Source of the DNA: an uncultured Lachnospiraceae bacterium
Lineage (GTDB): Bacteria > Bacillota > Clostridia > Lachnospirales > Lachnospiraceae
NCBI GenBank assembly: GCA_946630645.1
Contig: CAMOZD010000109.1
Span: 1 to 5,162 of the forward strand
Length of the DNA: 5,162 nt
Direction: 5' to 3'
The translations under genes were made by a program, and so were the position numbers. This document shows positions 1 through 5,162 of this stretch, in pieces. The notes under the pieces were generated by a model, which did no database searches, was not told the DNA's origin, and saw only the letters and a program-made list of their open reading frames with translations. Position 1 is the first letter of the stretch, and every line of letters starts with the position of its first letter.

Positions 1-451
1 TGTCAACAGCCAGCTGCAGCCAGGCCCTCCTGTCTCCCAGGTTGGAGCCCGCGCCGATATAAACCCTGTGCCAGCCTCTTTCAATAAAAACTGACGCATG
101 GTCCATATGCATCAAAACCGGAGCCCAGGGCTTCTTTACTTCCAGTTCCACTTTGTCTATCTCTTTGTAGGCAAGAAGAATAACCCGGGCAATTCTTTCA
201 GCCACCCGCTCAAGGAGGCTGTCGTTCTGCCTGGTCATTTCCTTTTTAATCAGCCTGCAAACGTCACCGTAACTGACGGAATCCGTCATCTCATCGCTGA
301 GACCGGCCTTTCTTGTAGTGGTATAAAGGGAGGCAGTCACCACAAATTTCTGGCCCAGGATATTCTCTTCCTTATGGAGACCATGGTGGCAGAACACCTC
401 CAGATCTTTAATCCGGATTATATCGTTGTTATTTCTTCCATTCATTCTCAT
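1..451 (-). CDS. folB/folK: Bifunctional dihydroneopterin aldolase / HPPK (FolB-FolK fusion), 5' part
   Basis: The gene runs off the low-coordinate edge, so only its first 150 residues are visible. Residues ~10-126 form a dihydroneopterin aldolase (FolB) domain, which cleaves 7,8-dihydroneopterin to 6-hydroxymethyl-dihydropterin and glycolaldehyde. It shows 'HHGLHKEENILGQKF' (22-36; Glu29 aligns with the pterin-site Glu22 of S. aureus DHNA), 'SVSYGDV' with Tyr61 at the catalytic Tyr position, 'LLERVAERIA' (79-88) with Glu81, and 'VKKP' (105-108) carrying the active-site Lys. The frame continues without a stop into 'YIGAGSNLGDR' (131-141), the N-terminal signature of HPPK (FolK), which pyrophosphorylates the aldolase product. 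About 140 further residues of HPPK should lie beyond the window. The chosen ATG at 451 has GGAAG six bases upstream. A second in-frame ATG at 445 is possible. The start lies inside the 3' end of folC (23-nt overlap), suggesting translational coupling. Pneumococcal SulD is a known enzyme with this fusion. Confidence 0.93.
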   Translation of the reverse strand, partial: MRMNGRNNNDIIRIKDLEVFCHHGLHKEENILGQKFVVTASLYTTTRKAGLSDEMTDSVSYGDVCRLIKKEMTRQNDSLLERVAERIARVILLAYKEIDKVELEVKKPWAPVLMHMDHASVFIERGWHRVYIGAGSNLGDRRAWLQLAVD

Positions 452-1856
452 CCATCTCTTCCATAAAGGACAGGGAGCCGCAGAGAACCAGCACATCATC
501 CTTTTTACAGTGTTCTCTGGCCATTCTGACAGCTTCGTTTACACCCGGACATACAATGGGGGCACCCCCTCTTTTCTTGATCGTCTCAGCCAGAATCTCC
601 TCGCTAAGTCCCCTCGCATTCCTGGGACGAAAGACAAAAAACATACTGGCGGAGGGCACAAGAAGGCGCACCATCTCATCATAGTCCTTATCCTTTAACA
701 CCCCAATTATATATATTATTCTTCTATTTGTAAAATGTTTTTCAATAAATGCCTTAAGCCTCAGGATTCCATCCTTATTGTGAGCCCCGTCCCGGTAAAA
801 GAGCGGATCTTTAGATAAGAGCTCCAGACGGCCGGGCCAGCGGGTCTCCCGGATCCCCTTTTGCAGGATTGCCATGAGACCGGCATCGGGCTTCCAGGCT
901 TTGATACCACTGTGTTTGTCCTCATCGGGCCTGTTCCCGGCCAGGCTGCCTTTATCCCAGGGCTTGCCAGGCAGACAGTCCTTGTCCCTGTTCCAGGGCT
1001 TGTCAGACAGGCTGTCCTTGTCTTTAGCCGGGGTCTCCCCGGCCAGCAGGATCCGCCCTGCCTCCAGGGCCAAAAGGGCATTTTCAGTCTGATGGCTGCC
1101 AGGCAGGGGACAGTCAAAACAGGCCCCCTCCCAGATAAAGCGGCTGCCCTCATAGGTCTCCTCCAGAATCTGGGGCCGGCCCGCTTCAATGAGGTCCGAT
1201 CCCAGCTCTTCTGCTCTCTTCCGGATCACATCCATGACCTCCGGCGGATTAGGAGCCACAAGGCAGGGGCAGCCAGCCTTGATGATCCCTGCCTTGTGGG
1301 CAGCAATCTCCTCCAGGCTGTCACCCAGCCAGGCCGTGTGATCCATACTGATGGAAGTGATGACCGTCAGTAGGGGATGGTCCATAATATTGGTAGCATC
1401 CTCTCTTCCTCCCATGCCTGTTTCCACCAGGGCATAATCCACCTTATGGGCAGCGAAAAAGAGAAAAGCCAGGGCCGTCTCTACCTCAAAAAGAGTAGGA
1501 CCGGGAAATCCCTTCCCCTGAATCCGGTCATCGGCTTTTTTTATGAGGCAGTAGAGGTCAGCAAGTTCCTCCTCACTAATAAAAACTCCGTTGATCTGGA
1601 ATCGCTCCCGGTAACCCCGGATTGTGGGGGAAAGATATCTTCCAACCCTGTATCCGGCGGTCCTTAGAATGGAGTCGAGAAAGGCAAAAACAGACCCCTT
1701 GCCGTTGGTCCCTGCTATGTGGACCAGGGGCAGGCCCTTTTGGGGATTCCCCAGCTCCTCAAGCAGGCGGCGGATAGAATCCATACCCGGCACAATCCCC
1801 CTTCTGCCCAGGGCTTCTAAATATTCATTTACATTAAGTTTATCATCATTATCCAT
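429..1856 (-). CDS. folC: Bifunctional folylpolyglutamate synthase / dihydrofolate synthase (FolC)
   Basis: This cytosolic Mur-ligase-family enzyme adds glutamate to dihydropteroate and/or to folates, using ATP. The 475-residue product shows the P-loop 'HIAGTNGKGS' (46-55), 'ETGMGGREDATN' (145-156), 'SISMDHTAWLG' (168-178) and 'HKAGIIK' (187-193; the Lys before AGI is carbamylated in E. coli FolC). It also has 'GSHQTENA' (253-260), the hinge 'TRWPGRLE' (338-345), and a C-terminal Rossmann-type domain with 'DGAHN' (356-360), 'GVLKDKDY' (385-392) and 'LCGSLSF' (458-464). Two features are unusual. The loop after the P-loop helix reads 'LSPTIRGYRERFQING' instead of the common 'TSPHL..F.ERI.ING'. 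A hydrophilic stretch at ~277-323, containing a 12-residue duplication, is inserted just before the hinge and makes the protein longer than a typical FolC of ~420-440 residues. The ATG at 1856 is preceded only by a weak GAAAG Shine-Dalgarno candidate. The gene follows glnN by 59 nt and overlaps folB-folK. Whether it has both DHFS and FPGS activities cannot be read from the sequence. Confidence 0.96.
   Translation of the reverse strand: MDNDDKLNVNEYLEALGRRGIVPGMDSIRRLLEELGNPQKGLPLVHIAGTNGKGSVFAFLDSILRTAGYRVGRYLSPTIRGYRERFQINGVFISEEELADLYCLIKKADDRIQGKGFPGPTLFEVETALAFLFFAAHKVDYALVETGMGGREDATNIMDHPLLTVITSISMDHTAWLGDSLEEIAAHKAGIIKAGCPCLVAPNPPEVMDVIRKRAEELGSDLIEAGRPQILEETYEGSRFIWEGACFDCPLPGSHQTENALLALEAGRILLAGETPAKDKDSLSDKPWNRDKDCLPGKPWDKGSLAGNRPDEDKHSGIKAWKPDAGLMAILQKGIRETRWPGRLELLSKDPLFYRDGAHNKDGILRLKAFIEKHFTNRRIIYIIGVLKDKDYDEMVRLLVPSASMFFVFRPRNARGLSEEILAETIKKRGGAPIVCPGVNEAVRMAREHCKKDDVLVLCGSLSFMEEMDENEWKK
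951..1022 (-). repeat. 36-bp tandem duplication inside folC
   Basis: Two adjacent 36-bp units (951-986 and 987-1022) match at 28 of 36 positions by hand alignment, with the last 27 bases being the most similar. They keep the folC frame and encode DKDSLSDKPWNR (residues 279-290) and DKDCLPGKPWDK (291-302), which share 7 of 12 residues. A third, more decayed unit may follow in the protein as 'GSLAGNRPDEDK' (303-314). The block sits between the last helix of the ATPase domain and the 'TRWPGR' hinge. It is rich in Asp, Lys, Gly and Pro and is probably a disordered surface loop. It looks like an in-frame expansion by slippage or unequal exchange followed by divergence. Confidence 0.8.
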
Positions 1857-1874
1857 GGCATACTTTCATAATAA

Positions 1875-1916
1875 TCCGGTTGTTCCCGGATAAACAACAA
1901 GAGCCGGCAGCCGGCT
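1875..1916 (-). terminator. Candidate weak terminator / intercistronic hairpins between glnN and folC
   Basis: A GC-rich palindrome (AGCCGGC, one centre base, GCCGGCT; 1902-1916) begins at the last base of the glnN stop codon. On the minus strand it is followed by CTTGTTGTTTA, seven T in eleven bases rather than a clean T-run. Downstream, TCCGG/CCGGA (1875-1890, 6-nt loop) can form a second hairpin that competes with GTTGTT/AACAAC (1879-1898, 8-nt loop). The first hairpin could be a weak intrinsic terminator or a 3' stabiliser that reduces read-through into folC. The imperfect T-tract keeps confidence low. The rest of the 59-nt gap shows no convincing separate promoter. Confidence 0.4.
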
Positions 1917-4024
1917 TATACTTCAAAAATAAGATCTCCGTAGCTGGGAAGCGGCCAGTTATTTTTGGAAACCAGCATTTCCAGGCGGTCTGCGGGAGCT
2001 CTCAGTCTGTCCATGGCGGCAGAGACCACATCGTGGTAGAAATGTCCCTGGCTGCAGGCATCCTCAATCTTTTCTGCCTGGTGAACAGCCTCCTCCAGGT
2101 CTCCTATAGCCGCATAGAACTCTGTAACATTATGCTGTATATCTGTCATCAGGGATTCCTGCACTGACACATCCAGGTCCGGTGTAGCCTTCTTGATATT
2201 AATCAGGGATTCTGCCAGGTGACTCTGGTATCTGAGACAGGCGGGAAGAATCTGCTTCTTAGCCATATCAATCATGGTAAGACCTTCAATGTGCAGGGTC
2301 TTGGCATAGGTTTCATACATGATCTCAGCCCTGGATTCCAGCTCAGCCCTGGTAAATACGCCGTGCTTTTCAAACATAGTCACAGACTTGTCAGAAACAA
2401 GGGCCGGAATGGCATCAACCATACATTTAATATTGGGCAGTCCCCGCTTTTTAGCTTCCTCGACCCACTCTTCGGAATAGCCATTGCCATTGAAGAGAAT
2501 CCGGTAATGCTTTCTCATAGTGTTTTTGATCATGTCATGGATGGCCATGGACAGGTCTTCCGCTTCCTCAAGCTGGTCGGCCATATCACTGAGAACATCA
2601 GCCACAATAGTGTTAATCACAATATTAGGGTCAGCGATAGACTGACTGGAACTGGGCATACGGAACTCGAACTTATTGCCGGTAAAGGCAAAGGGAGAGG
2701 TCCGGTTTCTGTCAGTGACATCCTTGGTGAAGGTAGGCAGGGAATGGACACCGGAATAGTACTCTTCCCCTTCGATGGAGCGGGTTGCTTCTCCCGCGTC
2801 AAGGAACTGGTCCACCACATCCTGCAGCTGCTCTCCCAGGAAAATGGATATTATGGAGGGTGGGGCTTCATGGCCTCCCAGCCTGTGGTCATTGCCCGGC
2901 GTGGAGGCAGACAGACGCAGCAGCTCTGCATTCTCATCCACAGCCCGGATAATGGCCGCCAGAATCAGAAGGAACTGAACATTCTCATGGGGGGTGTCAC
3001 CGGGATCCAGGAGATTCTCTCCCAGGTCGGTGGCCATGGACCAGTTATTATGCTTACCTGATCCATTGATGCCATAGAAAGGCTTTTCATGGAGCAGACA
3101 CTTCATGCCCATCTGGTCAGCCACCCTCTGGGCAGTTTCCATGACAAGCTGGTTATGGTCTGTGGCTATGTTGGTCTGGTCGTAGATGGGAGCCAGCTCG
3201 TGCTGGGCCGGAGCCACCTCGTTGTGCTGGGTCTTGGCACTGATGCCAAGCTTCCACAGCTCCCTGTTAAACTGATCCATAAAACCAAGAACCCGCTCCG
3301 GGATAACACCAAAATAATGGTCATCCATCTCCTGGCCCTTGGGCGGCATGGCTCCAAAAAGGGTTCTGCCTGTAAAGATCAGGTCTTTTCTTTTTAAAAA
3401 GGTCTCTTTATCGACCAGGAAATATTCCTGCTCAGGACCTGCATAGGTGATGATCTGTTTGACTTCATTATTGCCAAACAGCTTTAAGATTCTCAAAACC
3501 TGCAGGCTGATGGCCTGCATGGAACGAAGCAAAGGTGTCTTCATATCCAGGGCCTCTCCCTTGTAGGAACAGAAGGCCGTAGGGATACAAAGAATGGTTG
3601 AATGGGGAGTCTCCTTAATGAAGGCCGGAGAGGTACAGTCCCAGGCCGTGTAGCCCCGGGCCTCAAAGGTAGCTCTCAGTCCGCCTGAAGGGAAGGAGGA
3701 GGCATCCGGCTCTCCTTTGATCAGCTCCTTACCGGAAAACCGCAGCAGGGTGGTTCCGTCATGTTGGGGATCGATAAAAGCATCATGCTTCTCTGCCGTA
3801 ATGCCGGTCAAGGGCTGAAACCAGTGGGTAAAATGGGTTGCCCCTTTCTCAATGGCCCACTCTTTCATCTCATGGGCCACAATATCGGCCACATCCGGAT
3901 CCAGTTCAGCACCAGATTCGATGGTAGCCTTCATTTTTTTATAGGCAGCCTTGGGCAGTCTTTCCTTCATCACTGCGTCGCTGAATACATTTGCTCCAAA
4001 GATTTCTCTGATATCCTGTTTCAT
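1916..4024 (-). CDS. glnN: Type III glutamine synthetase (GSIII, GlnN)
   Basis: It makes glutamine from glutamate, ammonium and ATP in the cytosol, the entry point of ammonium assimilation. At 702 residues it has the ~700-residue length of GSIII rather than the ~440-470 of GSI. Its motifs are those of the GSIII family: '[18 protein letters not shown]' (66-83), '[20 protein letters not shown]' (109-128), '[10 protein letters not shown]' (196-205) carrying metal-site glutamates, '[20 protein letters not shown]' (265-284), '[19 protein letters not shown]' (312-330) with the metal/ammonium-site region, '[21 protein letters not shown]' split around 377-397, and '[20 protein letters not shown]' (439-458). 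The C-terminal ~200 residues (from ~490) are largely helical and charged, as in this family. The ATG at 4024 follows AAAGGACGAG, with AGGA about 11 nt upstream. The gene has its own promoter and ~120-nt leader and is separated from glyQS by a strong terminator, so it is probably the first gene of its transcript. No frameshift or missing core motif is visible. Confidence 0.98.
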   Translation of the reverse strand: MKQDIREIFGANVFSDAVMKERLPKAAYKKMKATIESGAELDPDVADIVAHEMKEWAIEKGATHFTHWFQPLTGITAEKHDAFIDPQHDGTTLLRFSGKELIKGEPDASSFPSGGLRATFEARGYTAWDCTSPAFIKETPHSTILCIPTAFCSYKGEALDMKTPLLRSMQAISLQVLRILKLFGNNEVKQIITYAGPEQEYFLVDKETFLKRKDLIFTGRTLFGAMPPKGQEMDDHYFGVIPERVLGFMDQFNRELWKLGISAKTQHNEVAPAQHELAPIYDQTNIATDHNQLVMETAQRVADQMGMKCLLHEKPFYGINGSGKHNNWSMATDLGENLLDPGDTPHENVQFLLILAAIIRAVDENAELLRLSASTPGNDHRLGGHEAPPSIISIFLGEQLQDVVDQFLDAGEATRSIEGEEYYSGVHSLPTFTKDVTDRNRTSPFAFTGNKFEFRMPSSSQSIADPNIVINTIVADVLSDMADQLEEAEDLSMAIHDMIKNTMRKHYRILFNGNGYSEEWVEEAKKRGLPNIKCMVDAIPALVSDKSVTMFEKHGVFTRAELESRAEIMYETYAKTLHIEGLTMIDMAKKQILPACLRYQSHLAESLINIKKATPDLDVSVQESLMTDIQHNVTEFYAAIGDLEEAVHQAEKIEDACSQGHFYHDVVSAAMDRLRAPADRLEMLVSKNNWPLPSYGDLIFEV

Positions 4025-4092
4025 TATTTATCTCGTCCTTTCAGATCAGGGATAGAAGAACATGCAGACCTGCATTTTCTGATACCCGTCAT
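4024..4092 (-). CDS. Possible 22-residue leader reading frame overlapping the glnN start
   Basis: An ATG at 4092 opens a 22-codon frame ([11 protein letters not shown], then [11 protein letters not shown]) in the glnN leader. Its TAA shares the A of the glnN ATG (TAATG). GAAGGG lies just upstream, but the spacing to the ATG is only about 2-3 nt, short for an efficient ribosome binding site. The frame runs through the leader hairpin. If translated, it would couple ribosome passage to glnN initiation and open that hairpin. The peptide has no run of glutamine codons or any recognised domain, so a chance frame remains the more likely explanation. Confidence 0.22.
   Translation of the reverse strand: MTGIRKCRSACSSIPDLKGRDK
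4057..4080 (-). promoter_or_regulatory. Hairpin in the glnN leader
   Basis: The arms AGAAAATGCA and TGCATGTTCT pair at nine of ten positions (one A-G mismatch) around a 4-nt GGTC loop, roughly 33 nt before the glnN start codon. The transcript continues with TTCTTCTAT, pyrimidine-rich but not a T-run, so it is a poor intrinsic terminator as it stands. It could be a regulatory or stabilising element. It does not match any riboswitch class that I can recognise, and I see no tandem hexaloop hairpins typical of ANTAR targets. Confidence 0.45.
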
Positions 4093-4154
4093 TACCCTTC
4101 TAAAGCTGCTTGGGACCTCCAGGGATCCTCTAATCTCTAAAAAAGTATTTTATC

Positions 4155-4183
4155 ATCATATTATTTCTTTGCACAGATATCAA
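4155..4183 (-). promoter_or_regulatory. Sigma-A-type promoter for glnN
   Basis: On the minus strand TTGATA (4183-4178, five of six to TTGACA) is separated by exactly 17 nt from TATGAT (4160-4155, five of six to TATAAT). The surrounding sequence is AT-rich. Transcription would begin near 4148, giving a leader of about 120 nt before the glnN ATG. The -35 box begins only a few bases after the T-tract of the glyQS terminator, a compact arrangement that supports glnN being transcribed independently. I see no clear operator palindrome over the promoter, so the regulator is unknown. Confidence 0.8.
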
Positions 4184-4186
4184 TTT

Positions 4187-4222
4187 AAAAAAATCCCCTG
4201 AAAATAATTGATTTTCAGGGGA
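4187..4222 (-). terminator. Rho-independent terminator of glyQS
   Basis: On the minus strand TCCCCTGAAAAT (4222-4211) pairs perfectly with ATTTTCAGGGGA (4205-4194) as a 12-bp stem around a 5-nt CAATT loop. It is followed at once by seven T (4193-4187). It starts 31 nt after the glyQS stop codon. There is no comparable T-run on the plus strand, so it is directed at glyQS transcription and is not clearly bidirectional. Confidence 0.95.
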
Positions 4223-4253
4223 AATATCTATTCAAAAAGTATAATTTGACGGA

Positions 4254-5162
4254 TTAGTACTGCAGTTTCTTTGCAAAATAATGGTTGAGATCCTCAATCT
4301 TCACCCTCTCCTGCTCCATGGTGTCACGGTCACGAACAGTGACAGCGCCATCCTCAAGGGAATCAAAATCATAGGTGACACAGAAAGGAGTTCCGATCTC
4401 GTCCTGACGGCGGTATCTCTTGCCGATATTACCTCTGTCATCGAACTCACAATTGAACTTCTTAGAAAGGTCTGTGTAGATCTTCTCAGCCTGCTCGTTG
4501 AGCTTTTTGGAAAGAGGCAGGATACCTACCTTAACCGGTGCCAGAGCCGGGTGGAAATGCATCACGTTTCTCACAGTGCCGTCCGGCAGCTCTTCCTCGT
4601 CATAGGCAGAGCAAAGGAAGGCCAGGGTAACACGGTCCGCACCCAGGGAAGGCTCGATTACGTAAGGTATATACTTTCTCTTTTCCTCGTCATCAAAGTA
4701 GGACATATCCACCTTGGATATATTCTGGTGGCAGGTCAGGTCATAGTCAGTTCTGTCGGCAATACCCCAGAGCTCACCCCATCCGAAGGGGAAGAGGAAC
4801 TCGATATCGGTGGTAGCCTTGGAGTAGAAGGACAGCTCTTCCTTGTCATGATCTCTCAGCTTCAGCTCCTCGTCTTTGAGGCCAAGCTCTCTGAGCCAGT
4901 TGACACAGAAGTCTTTCCAGTAGGCGAACCACTCAAGGTCTGTATCCGGCTTGCAGAAGAATTCCAGCTCCATCTGTTCGAATTCTCTGGTACGGAAGGT
5001 AAAGTTACCTGGTGTGATCTCATTACGGAAGGACTTGCCGATCTGGCCGATTCCAAAGGGAACCTTCTTTCTGGAGGTTCTCTGTACATTTTTGAAGTTG
5101 ACAAAGATACCCTGTGCTGTCTCAGGACGAAGGTAAACCGTATTTTTGGCGTCTTCGGTAAC
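4254..5162 (-). CDS. glyQS: Glycyl-tRNA synthetase, dimeric single-chain type, 3' part
   Basis: This class II aminoacyl-tRNA synthetase attaches glycine to tRNA-Gly using ATP. The gene enters from the high-coordinate edge in frame with no start in the window. The last 302 residues are present, and about 150-170 N-terminal residues should lie beyond the edge, given a usual length near 460. Visible parts (numbering from the edge) are '[11 protein letters not shown]' (10-20), motif 2 'FRNEI' through 'RTREFEQME' (45-65), the glycine-pocket segment '[16 protein letters not shown]' (~127-142), motif 3 '[14 protein letters not shown]' (170-183), and the C-terminal anticodon-binding domain beginning near '[16 protein letters not shown]' (~204-219) with '[20 protein letters not shown]'. 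This is the alpha2 type, not the separate GlyQ/GlyS (alpha2beta2) type. Motif 3 has 'SLGADRVT' where 'S.GVDR' is more common, a conservative change. An internal ATG at 4973 should not be mistaken for the start, because motif 2 lies upstream of it. A strong terminator follows the stop. Confidence 0.97.
   Translation of the reverse strand, partial: VTEDAKNTVYLRPETAQGIFVNFKNVQRTSRKKVPFGIGQIGKSFRNEITPGNFTFRTREFEQMELEFFCKPDTDLEWFAYWKDFCVNWLRELGLKDEELKLRDHDKEELSFYSKATTDIEFLFPFGWGELWGIADRTDYDLTCHQNISKVDMSYFDDEEKRKYIPYVIEPSLGADRVTLAFLCSAYDEEELPDGTVRNVMHFHPALAPVKVGILPLSKKLNEQAEKIYTDLSKKFNCEFDDRGNIGKRYRRQDEIGTPFCVTYDFDSLEDGAVTVRDRDTMEQERVKIEDLNHYFAKKLQY

Noticed and set aside
98..466. Plus-strand frame of 122 codons at the low-coordinate end
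   Set aside because: The minus strand of the same stretch encodes clear FolB and FolK motifs, so this frame is a shadow of folB-folK.
861..1373. 170-codon plus-strand open frame opposite folC
   Set aside because: It is antisense to the conserved FolC coding region and includes the repeat block. The composition is low-complexity and I see no recognisable domain or start signals.
1865..1904. Possible promoter for folC in the gap after glnN (TTGTTT, 18 nt, TATTAT)
   Set aside because: The -35 matches only three of six positions, and the -10 lies so close to the folC ATG that there would be almost no leader or ribosome binding site.
2219..3061. 280-codon plus-strand open frame opposite glnN
   Set aside because: It lies entirely antisense to glnN, which is intact and shows strong GSIII motifs throughout. 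The translated product shows no domain I recognise, and no good Shine-Dalgarno or promoter precedes it. It looks like a shadow frame.
4025..4150. T-box, glutamine riboswitch or ANTAR-target RNA in the glnN leader
   Set aside because: I find no T-box sequence (TGGNACCGCG-like), no recognisable glnA-type motif and no tandem hexaloop hairpins joined to a terminator. Only a single unassigned hairpin can be supported.
1..5162. Mobile element, CRISPR array, tRNA or rRNA gene, or novel defence system
   Set aside because: No transposase, integrase, spaced direct repeats, cloverleaf or rRNA-like sequence was seen. All long coding stretches are accounted for by housekeeping genes.

Overview
This window carries four protein-coding genes, all on the minus strand. 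Read in the direction of transcription, from high to low coordinates, they are glyQS (3' part only), glnN, folC and a folB-folK fusion (5' part only). The type III glutamine synthetase, the dimeric single-chain glycyl-tRNA synthetase, the FolC with an 'LSPTIRGY' loop and the fused DHNA-HPPK together suggest a Clostridia (Firmicutes) genome, most likely Lachnospiraceae. That placement is inferred from protein features and not from a database match.

Layout. From 5162 to 4254 lies the C-terminal two thirds of glycyl-tRNA synthetase. It is closed by a near-textbook intrinsic terminator (12-bp stem, 7-T tract, 4187-4222). Immediately after the T-tract is a strong sigma-A-type promoter (TTGATA, 17-nt spacer, TATGAT, 4155-4183). 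It starts a leader of roughly 120 nt that leads into glnN (4024-1916). The leader contains a near-perfect hairpin and a 22-codon reading frame whose stop overlaps the glnN start as TAATG. After glnN a 59-nt gap with small GC-rich hairpins separates it from folC (1856-429). folC overlaps the start of folB-folK (451 to beyond position 1) by 23 nt, which points to translational coupling.

Function. glyQS charges tRNA-Gly and glnN assimilates ammonium into glutamine. folC and folB-folK are two steps of folate metabolism: dihydrofolate synthesis and polyglutamylation for folC, and dihydroneopterin cleavage plus pyrophosphorylation of the pterin for folB-folK. The folate genes form a tight unit. Whether they are read through from the glnN promoter depends on how well the small hairpin after glnN terminates.

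Nothing here looks like a mobile element, a CRISPR array, an RNA gene or an undescribed system; this is core chromosome. The points that deserve a second look are an internal 36-bp tandem duplication inside folC that lengthens its inter-domain region, the structured glnN leader with its overlapping small reading frame, and the alternative hairpins between glnN and folC. The long plus-strand open frames opposite glnN and folC look like shadows of the real genes.
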